In this document: positions 55,851-64,000 of the stretch, one piece after another
Position numbering within the stretch: position 1 is the first letter of the stretch
Layout of the letters: each line of letters begins with the position of its first letter
Source of the DNA: Zygaena filipendulae
Lineage: Eukaryota; Arthropoda; Insecta; Lepidoptera; Zygaenidae
Direction of reading: 5' to 3'
DNA: 64,000 nucleotides
NCBI GenBank assembly: GCA_907165275.2
Contig: OU015649.1
Span: forward strand, 6,354,001-6,418,000
Program-made: the position numbers and the translations under genes
The notes under the pieces: generated by a model
Told to the model about the DNA's origin: nothing
Databases searched by the model: none
Seen by the model: the letters and a program-made list of their open reading frames with translations, nothing else

Positions 55851-57399
55851 CTTTAAGTATGCTATAAAGTCTAAAAAAGCTAATAGGTATTTGTAAAATA
55901 AATTATAGTTTTAATACCTATATTTTATGATTTATATATGTTAATCGTTAATACCAAAGTAGTCATTCTACTTTGCATTGAGATTTTATTGCTATTTTAA
56001 CTAAAAGTATGTTAGTTTCAATATTTTAAAATTATGTATTTTAAGAAAAATAAAGAAATCTAATACTACCTCTAGAATTACTTGTTTCAAAGTATGGGCG
56101 ATTGAAATGGGGTTTACATCAAAAGGAATTTCAGTAATATAGTTAGAAAGTTATTCCAATAGTTATATTAATTTTGTTATTTAATATGTTGTGACGAAGC
56201 GAGATGCAAAATAAATAAATTACTTTTACGATTATGTAGGCCAGAAATATTCACTACCAATGCGTTTTACGGTAAAAATTAATTATTTTCTCATTATTCC
56301 ATAAAAAAAATATGAAAAATCTAAACATTTTTGTATTCTTTATATTCAGTACTTTATAATTATAGTACCAACAATCAACATATTCGTATAAAATGTGAAT
56401 ATTAAAACAATAATTTTCTAGTGAATATTCACATATAAAGTGAACCATAATATGTATATACTATAACTTACTATACTAATAACTGTTAATTTACTAGTAT
56501 ATAAATATCAAAGAAAGTGTTTCAAGTAGGTTAATTTATAATAATATGATGTTTATGTACAATATGATTGATATTATTATTATTTATTGTAATATTTGTA
56601 AATTTACTTTCACGTAGTTTTTGATAAGACGTAAGTATCGAAATTGATCTCTATAGAACGACGAATAGACGAGTACCTATTCAATTGATAAAATTAGCTA
56701 TATTCAAACTTGAATGAATTACGACGGACGTTTTTTTTTTTATATATTATAATTTACAAAAAAATAAAAGGACTAGTTAACGTCATAGCGAATTCTCAAC
56801 ATTTTCTTGTTCTACGATGTTTCTTTATCGATATCAAGGTAATCAGGGTCAAATCAGAATTTTGTTTTTCTAAACCAACTCAGATAATATTCCTCCCCTT
56901 TTCTTTGTGTAAAAACATTTAAATTTCTATGAATCCCAGGCTAAATATTTATGAAACTTTGTAGAATATTGCTTCACGCGATATTAAGGCTAATTCACAC
57001 AGTTTGAGTAAGTACTGTCTGTACTCGTCTATATTTTATCTTTACAGGAATTGAAGATTATTTAAATAATGAATTAGGTAGTAAAATATAGTCTGTGTAT
57101 AAATAAAAATACACTTTGCCATAGTGACATTATCCATTTTGTGACAAAATGTGGATTAATTATTGTAATAATGCGCTGTCATAGAATCGAATCGCGACAA
57201 TATCAGCGTGGAATTGAGAAAACAATGGATTAAATATTATTCGTCATGTAAATCGACATTTAATATTCTCTATTAAACCAATTATAATATGTATTATTGT
57301 GTTTTACCCACTTAATACCATAACATTTTGTAGAGTAGATAAAAAGAGTCAGAAAGAGGGGATAGATAAAAACAAATTGTTTTTGTTATTTATTCATAT
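55851..57399. other. No gene seen
   Basis: Very AT-rich DNA downstream of the gene; no coding or repeat family recognised. Confidence 0.5.
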
Positions 57400-57860
57400 A
57401 AAATGCTTTGTCCTGAATGACTGACTGACGGTTCAACTTACAGCCTAAACCGCTAATCGTAGAGACCTGAAATTTGGAGGGTGTGTTCTTTGTATGACGT
57501 AGGAAATTAGGCATCCGATAACTAAGAAAGGATTTTCCGAAATTCTACCCCAAGGGTGTGAAAAGGGGCGGCAAAGTCTGTATGGAACAATTTTGCGGGT
57601 GAAACCGCGCGGGACAGCTATAAATAATTAAATAATATATAAAATACTAAATTAATTTTTACATAACATATAGCTGTCCCCCGCGGTTTCACCTGCGGTG
57701 ATTTCGGGGTCCCGCAGGTATTCTAGGATAAAATATAGATATAAACCTTCCTCATGAATGACACTATCTATTGGTGAAAACCGCATGAAAGTCCGTTCCG
57801 TAGTTTTAAAGATCTAAGCATACATAGGGACAGACAGCGGTATGTAGTGATATTGCACGG
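57400..57860. repeat. Two Helitrons tail to tail
   Basis: 57400-57619 (+) is of the second subfamily and ends GAAACCGCGCGGGACAGCTA. 57670-57860 (-) begins TAGCTGTCCCCCGCGGTTTC. Their 3' hairpins face each other across about 50 bp. Confidence 0.65.
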
Positions 57861-57869
57861 TCGGTTTGA

Positions 57870-58010
57870 AGTTCTACCAATAATACAATTACGTGCATTT
57901 TTGGCTTTCGGATTAAATCGGTAGGTATTTTATTTTTAACTTTTTACTTGCATTTTTGTTTTTTTTTAATTCGGTTTGATTTTTTTGTTAAAATTTTGTT
58001 TATATTAATT
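57870..58010 (+). repeat. Fold-back family fragment
   Basis: Resembles the right arm of 26221-26631: an ATTACGTGCATTTTTGGCTT block, GGATTAAATCGGTA, then TTCGGTTTGATTTTTTTGTT. Only one arm is present. Confidence 0.65.
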
Positions 58011-60123
58011 TCAAGTAAGGGTGTAAAATACACCTCACCTGAATTTTGTTCATATCTGTGCTCCACAGTTATCTTTTTTCAATCTATTGTTTTTACAGAT
58101 CTCATTTTTTAAGTAGTATAAAACGAGTATTTTTTTGCTGTAATCACTGCCAAACCGATAAATATCTTATTTTTTATAAATGGCAACTAGGCAGTATCTA
58201 TACGAGTGACTTTATAGTTAATGATATCGAACTTTGAAACCATGCTACTGCTTTTAAAAGCTTTTATTTGACTTGCAATGTATGTAACTATGTTCGAGTG
58301 GAATTTTGCAAATCAATTTTGAAGCAGATATCTTCGACCGATTGAGCTGAAAGTTTGGCATAGGTACACGTTTATTTTGGATAACAATGCATGGTTTATT
58401 CTTTTTAGCGCATTTAAATAAAGGCTTGTTTAAAAAAAAAATTGTTTAGTTTTTTCTATCGAAACTTATTTATTATAATATGCCAACACAAATTATAAAC
58501 TACGTTCAAATTATGTGACATGTCTACTCTACTTTGAAATATGTAGTTATATTTAATATTTATATGATTTCATTCTTTGAAGAATAGTGGAACATCAATT
58601 TAAGACAAGAACCGCTATTTGTCTGTTCCTCAAATAGCCCATACCTAGCTATTTAGTTACAATCGTTTGCTAATATTAGGGAGAGTATAGGGGTTGAATA
58701 TTCTATTATAAATACGAAAAAAAACTGTGAATAAGAAAGCGTTGTTTTAACGTTACAAATATTTTTCCTAATTTTATAGGATGTAACAGATACACTGTCT
58801 GTCTAAAAGTTTATGTTATACATACCTATTACCTACGTATAATATGTAAAGAGGAATTTCATAAGTTTACTGTCGCCGTCTCTATAGTAATAATAGGTCT
58901 TTACACCTCTCAAGGAATTACTTGTACCATAAAACTTAATAATTAACTTACGTAATTAAGTCGTAGTATCTACTTACACTATATTTTAAAAATTGTTACA
59001 AAATATTACTATCAACATTTTGTTACAATTTGGTGTTTGAATGGAATGATTAAAATATTATGGTGTCGAATAATAAACGAATGAATAAATCTATATTACT
59101 TTTTACTTTATATTTTACCTTACAATGTCACCAACACAAATTCAGTTTGGAAACATCTAGCAATTAATTATTTTCTTAATATTTTTTCGTTAATTCATTC
59201 TAAAAAAATAAACAGAAACTCTTTTTAATAAAACGGCTGGCAAAATGTCGGTATTTCTCCAATAACTTTCTGTTCCAGTGGTAAAAATAAAACTAGTAGG
59301 TACTTAGCAATAAAAAAATAAGAGAATGATTAAAACCGCGGAAACAGCAGCTGAAGGTGGGAAGTTAATTAAAGTGCCGGTTCGCAGTTGGCTTTCGTGT
59401 GTTAATTGATTTAGTTGGTACAGTTACTTTGCGACAAAGCGACAAGGCGTGTTTGAAATTGCAGCGGTCAAATACACCGCGCTGTCGACTGCCGGGAGGG
59501 CTCCGTGATTTAATCGAGTGATTTATTCGACTAAATTAAATTTGACAATCGAGAGGACCACGCTTAATGTCCCATTTGTTTTTATGTTGATGATTTAACA
59601 TGTTTAGTTATTGCTATTCAAATACACAGTAAGTAGGTATATCATATGGATAAAAAATGGTAAAACCCTTAGTACAAGTTTAAATGTTATTAACGTTTAT
59701 AAAATATCCGTAGAGAGAGGAGTCGAACTTAACCTAAAAGTTATCGCAACTTCAAATTCTTAACCGCGAAGCAGTACCTACTAATAATAATGTAATATAA
59801 GCTGTTTTGAAAGTTATGTTGGATTTGTAAACTTTGCAGTTCAGCTTTTCCTGCTTTTATAATCAAAACTAATTTAGGTACAGTAATGATGGTAAGCGTG
59901 GGGTGATCTTTACAAATACTTTCATGCCGATAAAAATTTAAAACAATTTATATCAAACACTTTAAATGCTTGTTTAGTACATATCCAAAGAGAATGGATT
60001 TAGTTTTTAAAAATGATTCCTGCGTTTACATTCGTGTTAATTTCGGAGATCCTGCGGGAATTCCGGAATCCATTAAAGAGGAATATCCCCCCTATGCATT
60101 TTTTATTATATCTCAAACGGTGC
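58011..60123. other. No gene seen; one GC-richer patch
   Basis: AT-rich apart from 59330-59580, a mixed-composition, non-repetitive patch (GCGCTGTCGACTGCCGGGAG) that might be conserved non-coding DNA. Confidence 0.4.
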
Positions 60124-60459
60124 GTACAGACTATACAACAAAACATGTTATACAACATTGTTATGTAACATGTTTCAAATAATGTGGACACTGAATGTAA
60201 TATAACATGTTATATAACTTAGTGACGTTAGTTTTTTTGTTTTTCTTTTGTTATTTAAAAGTACAACAATCCTGCTGCAGCTAGTGAAACGTCCTGTCAG
60301 CGACAACATTGTGGATACTAAGGAACGATAAACGACAATGGTTAATGGTTGTGGTTAATGGTTAATGTGTACAGTTTTATGTTGTATAACAATTAACAAT
60401 GTTACATGATGTGGACGTGTTATACAACAACATTACATAACATGTTACATAGTCTGTAC
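60124..60459. repeat. Inverted-repeat element with ATAACATGTT motifs
   Basis: Starts GTACAGACTATACAACA and ends in the complement of GTACAGACTATGTAACATG. The interior repeats ACATGTTATACAACA and AACATGTTATATAAC several times on both strands. No clear target duplication. Confidence 0.55.
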
Positions 60460-60939
60460 TTCAAGGGATTAGGCAGCGTTTTTGACGAAAGCTCCCAGGC
60501 GCTTTATGCGACTTGTTTTTTTTTTCGACACTTCCAATAAGTTATCGTTATATCTTAACCAATTAACACAAAACCTTGACATATATTGGTGTAAACCGTA
60601 TGAACATCTGTTCGGTGGTTTTTGAGTTTATTGCAAACAGACAGACCGACGCAGTGAAGGTCTTCGTACGTAATGATAATAATACTAGAACTATAGGTGT
60701 TTTTATAATAATAAAAACTGTAATAAATGCTATAATAAGGCAACAGGTAAGTAATCAGTGACCAGGCACGAGTAAGTTGTGTTTTCCAACGGCACCAAGC
60801 TATAAACATTTAGTGTCGGCAAGTTACATGTAAATAATTGAGTTTGCATCTGTCTGTGTGAGCGGGTCCAGCTTGTAATGAACGAGCGGAGAGATTGAAG
60901 CGGACCGCGAAACCTTCAAATTGAATTTTAAGCATCCAA

Positions 60940-61080
60940 TTTGTTTGCGCTATGCCGTTTTACGCGTCGGGTTATATCTACGCGGGCATCACGCCCCCCG
61001 CGCCGCCCGCGTCCCCCATTATCCCCCCGTGGCACGAAACCGTTCGCGCTTTCCCACACTCGTAAAGCGATTTTGCCTGA
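60940..61080. other. GC-rich patch, function unknown
   Basis: Dense CpG (CGCGCCGCCCGCGTCCCCCA) flanked by AT-rich DNA, 11 kb beyond the neuroligin 3' end. No coding family seen. Could be a start region for a gene outside the window. Confidence 0.3.
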
Positions 61081-61177
61081 TGCCTGCTCTGCTACCTCAG
61101 CGGGGATTTCAATGAATTATTATTTTACAAACGATCTCTATAGTTTTTTTACACTAGTAAGAATTATTACTTACCTA

Positions 61178-61363
61178 CTAGCTATTCCCCGCGGTGTCAC
61201 CCGCGGTAATTTCGAAATTCCCGTGGGAATTCCGGGATAAAAAGTACCCTGTCTTTCTCTGTTCCCTGACAACAGGCATGCAAAATTTCATGATCGGTTG
61301 GGCCGTTAAGGCATGAACGCGTAACAAACAAACTCACTTCCGTATTTATAATATTAGTAAGGA
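61178..61363 (-). repeat. Non-autonomous Helitron
   Basis: CTAGCTATTCCCCGCGGTGT to TATAATATTAGTAAGGA. Canonical body with CCTGACAACAGGCATGCAAA. Confidence 0.75.
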
Positions 61364-61449
61364 TTGTATAATATTGTTTAATTAACGACATCTTTTGGTG
61401 AATATAATATTTTGATGTGTATTATTCTGATTGTATTTTAGATAGAAAA

Positions 61450-62188
61450 AAAAAAAAAACCCGGCCAAATGCTTGTCGGACTTCGCACATTTAGGGTTCC
61501 GTACCAAATGTAGAATATAAGAGTCGTCTGTCGTCCGTCGATGTTATTATTTGAAATTCTATAATTTTCTTTGTTAAAACCAACTTTATTTTGCGGTTGA
61601 ACACGTAGACCCGTAGCAGTGGCTTTCCGCTGCCGCGCTGCCGCCCGCATCGCTTCTGTGCTACGCCACAAATAATGCTACGCGTACAACCGCGAAATAA
61701 AGTTGGTTTTAAGAAAGAAAATTATACAATCTCAAAGAAAAACATCAAGTTATCAATATATTGGTATTTGTTAGTAAAATATACGTAATAATAAATATTA
61801 TCACCAAGGTTTAAGTCCATAGGTCAAGGGGAAGTTGGAAAATACTTCGGTACAAAATGTTGAAAAAAAGTTGACTTTGGTTTTATTTACTCAATGAGCT
61901 CTAGTATTCAACGATACCCCACTCGAATCGGTATATAAACAAAACATTTTTGCGCTCCCCTTTAGCTGTATGGGAGGGGAGTTCCCTTAAAAATCCTTAA
62001 AAAAATTTTTTGACAATTTGTATAGCTTTGGGTCATCAACGTATACTGTATACTAGATACATTTGAAGATTATAGTTTTTACGGTTATGCTGTAAAACCC
62101 GTTGACAGTCGATGTTCAGACGGATATCTACGCGAGTGGCAGCAATAGGGCTCCGTTTGGACCCTTCCAGTACGGAACTCTAAAAACG
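61450..62188. repeat. CCGGCCAA-family element with internal inversion
   Basis: Left end ACCCGGCCAAATGCTTGTCG with TTTAGGGTTCCGTACC; right end CCAGTACGGAACTCTAAAAA. Inside, about 50 bp near 61549-61597 are repeated inverted at about 61690-61737 (AAATAAAGTTGGTTTTAA). A related left part is at 55693-55850. The family is widespread in insects; its class is unclear. Confidence 0.6.
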
Positions 62189-62237
62189 ATAAGAATTGTC
62201 AGAATAGGTACCATACCTATACTAAGCGTTCTATCAT

Positions 62238-62570
62238 AATTAGGTATTCTCCAAGGTATGAATATCAAAATTCTAATTAGTCCGTCAGTTAGAAAATAAA
62301 AAAATAATAGACACGTATTTTTTGCTTTTTCAATTTAATGAAAATAAACATAGATAAAGCGCATTAAAGTTTAGGGTGGGGGGCTCGTGACGTCAATATT
62401 CATTATAAGCGCCATACAAACCGCACCGAATTGTGACGTCACGCGAAATTTCAACTCAATGTATCTCTGTTATTTTTTGAGTACGTAAAAAAAGAAAAAA
62501 ATACGTGTCCAATATTTTTTTCTAATCTACACGACGGACTAAAAAAAAATTTTTGTCAAGTAGCCAATTG
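62238..62570 (-). repeat. CAATTGG-family inverted-repeat element
   Basis: Very close copy of 44603-44936. Shared blocks include GTGGGGGGCTCGTGACGTCA and AATTGTGACGTCACGCGAAA. The left tip is AATTAGGTATTCTCC. Confidence 0.8.
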
Positions 62571-62789
62571 ATATGTACTTAATTGATGGACAATCTTTAA
62601 CGAGTAACTTCTCGTGGAAAAAGTTGCTAAAAGTGTGTTAAGTCCGTTTCACGATTACAAACAGACAGATAGGTAGACTCGAATACTTAAAGGATGGTCC
62701 AAATTTTGTGGTAATATTTTATGCCCGTCTGGCGTAATAGGTCACCCTGCCTGCCCGCTAATCAAGTCTGAGCCAAGTCAAGAGTTTCT

Positions 62790-62952
62790 GTCTGTTCGCG
62801 ATAAACTCAAAAAATACTTACTGAACGGATTTTCATGCGGTTTTCATCAGTAGATAAACTGATTTCAGAGGAAGATTTATAGGTATAGTTTATCCTGAAA
62901 TTTCTGCGGGATCTCCGAAATTACAGCGGGTGAAACCGCTGGGGACAGCTGG
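62790..62952 (+). repeat. Non-autonomous Helitron
   Basis: Subfamily with GTTCGCGATAAACTC. Ends GAAACCGCTGGGGACAGCTG with CTGG in place of CTAG. Confidence 0.65.
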
Positions 62953-64000
62953 TAAACTATTATATTTCATATACATATCACTCAAATTGACCGGTTGAAA
63001 TAGCTCTATAAATAACATAATGTAACGTAAAGTCATAATCATAATACCTTATAATAAATATAGTGTTAGTAAGGTATCACTTCAACATATTATATAAAAC
63101 GTTATTATTTATGAGAATCTTATACTGAATACTCTTCATCAGTACGTTTTTTATTTAACCTTACACCCTGTTATATATCTTCAAATCTACAATAGTAATT
63201 TGTTTTGTCTGATTGTACCTATTATACATATTATTATCACAATTACTGTACAAATATCACAACAAAAGTCGAACGTTAAGTGCCTATATTATTCATTAAA
63301 CTTATCAAGTTCGATCTCAAAGTTATAAGTGTTTAATAAACTCTTTGAATTACCTTTTAAGTTCTCTTGGTTCTGATGGTTGGAATATTAGATTTTATAT
63401 CGAGTGAAATAAACGCTGTCAGATGAGTGTTCAAAGGGTGAAATAAAGCTCTTATGAAAACTGTTCTTACGGCGGCCTCTGTCTCAAGAGTCAAACTTCG
63501 TAACGGCCTTTATAAAAGCTATATTCTTAGAAGCACTATATACTTATTATAATAACGACTCCAATGTTAGCTATGTTTGGAGTACTACAATATAATTGGA
63601 AGTCAGTTTGTAAACAAACAAAACTAACAAAAAATATAGGACAGTATAACTTGGGGATCTAACGACCGCACTCAGAGTCGTTTTCATGATTACTTAATTT
63701 TAAGTAAAGATTTTAAAAATGAAACTGCTTCACTGCTTTGCAACGACAAAAATTATGAAAAAAAAAAAACGCAAAATTAAAGCTCTCTCCTAACTGAGAA
63801 TTGTTTGTTGGCGAAATAAAATGTAGAAGAAGAAGAAGAAGAAGAAAATACATTTATTTCAGCACAACACACAAGAAAAAGAAACAAACATAACCAGTGC
63901 CTGATCTAAAGAGACATAAGTAGATAATACTCTTCCAATACACAAATTATACATAGGTATTCGATGGTTTGCTGCCCGTGGTCTTACTTCGTAGTCCTAC
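62953..64000. other. No gene seen
   Basis: AT-rich; only the (GAA)n tract at 63822 stands out. Confidence 0.5.
63822..63846 (+). repeat. (GAA)n microsatellite
   Basis: About eight AAG units following GAAATAAAATGTAG. Confidence 0.9.

Noticed and set aside
1..64000. tRNA and rRNA genes
   Set aside because: No cloverleaf with A/B boxes and no rRNA core sequence were recognised by eye; a covariance search was not possible.

Overview
The window looks like genomic DNA from a moth or butterfly (Lepidoptera). It is AT-rich and intron-rich. It is seeded with non-autonomous Helitrons of the lepidopteran type (5' TC, 3' hairpin GCGGGTGAAACCGCG, terminal CTAG), with LINE tails, and with several families of small inverted-repeat elements. 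No bacterial, phage or CRISPR features are present.

The one host gene that can be assembled is a neuroligin on the + strand. Thirteen coding exons between 28763 and 49959 join in phase through GT/AG sites into one reading frame of 2817 nt (938 residues plus stop). The product has a signal peptide, a catalytically dead cholinesterase-like ectodomain, one membrane span and a 200-residue cytoplasmic tail ending in a hydrophobic PDZ-type ligand. At least one untranslated exon (28159-28212) and a possible first exon (27704-27806) lie upstream. The leader carries a chain of short upstream ORFs, each overlapping the next by one or four bases, and the last overlaps the neuroligin ATG as TGATG. The 3' end is marked by AATAAA signals near 50174-50189.

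Layout: 1-28 kb is gene-poor. It holds a Harbinger-like element with a 10-bp minisatellite (441-1036), Helitrons, a LINE C-terminus (12233-12532), an element with 8-bp target duplications (14939-15152), a head-to-head pair of small elements (21712-22140), a dead mariner (22326-23330), a near-perfect fold-back (26221-26631) and a tandem-monomer repeat (26756-27498). From 28 to 50 kb the GC-rich neuroligin exons are separated by AT-rich introns full of Helitrons, plus one decayed DDE transposase (37680-38700, minus strand). From 50.4 to 55.05 kb an apparently intact Ty1/copia retrotransposon (50429-54942, minus strand) sits inside a small inverted-repeat element, which it splits. From 55 to 64 kb there are only repeats and unassigned AT-rich DNA.

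The copia element has 206-bp LTRs that read as identical, a GTAAT target duplication, one 1316-codon Gag-Pol frame with all catalytic motifs, and a primer site matching the anticodon region of initiator tRNA-Met. All calls were made by reading the sequence. Exon borders rest on phase, splice consensus and family resemblance, and no transcript or database evidence was available.
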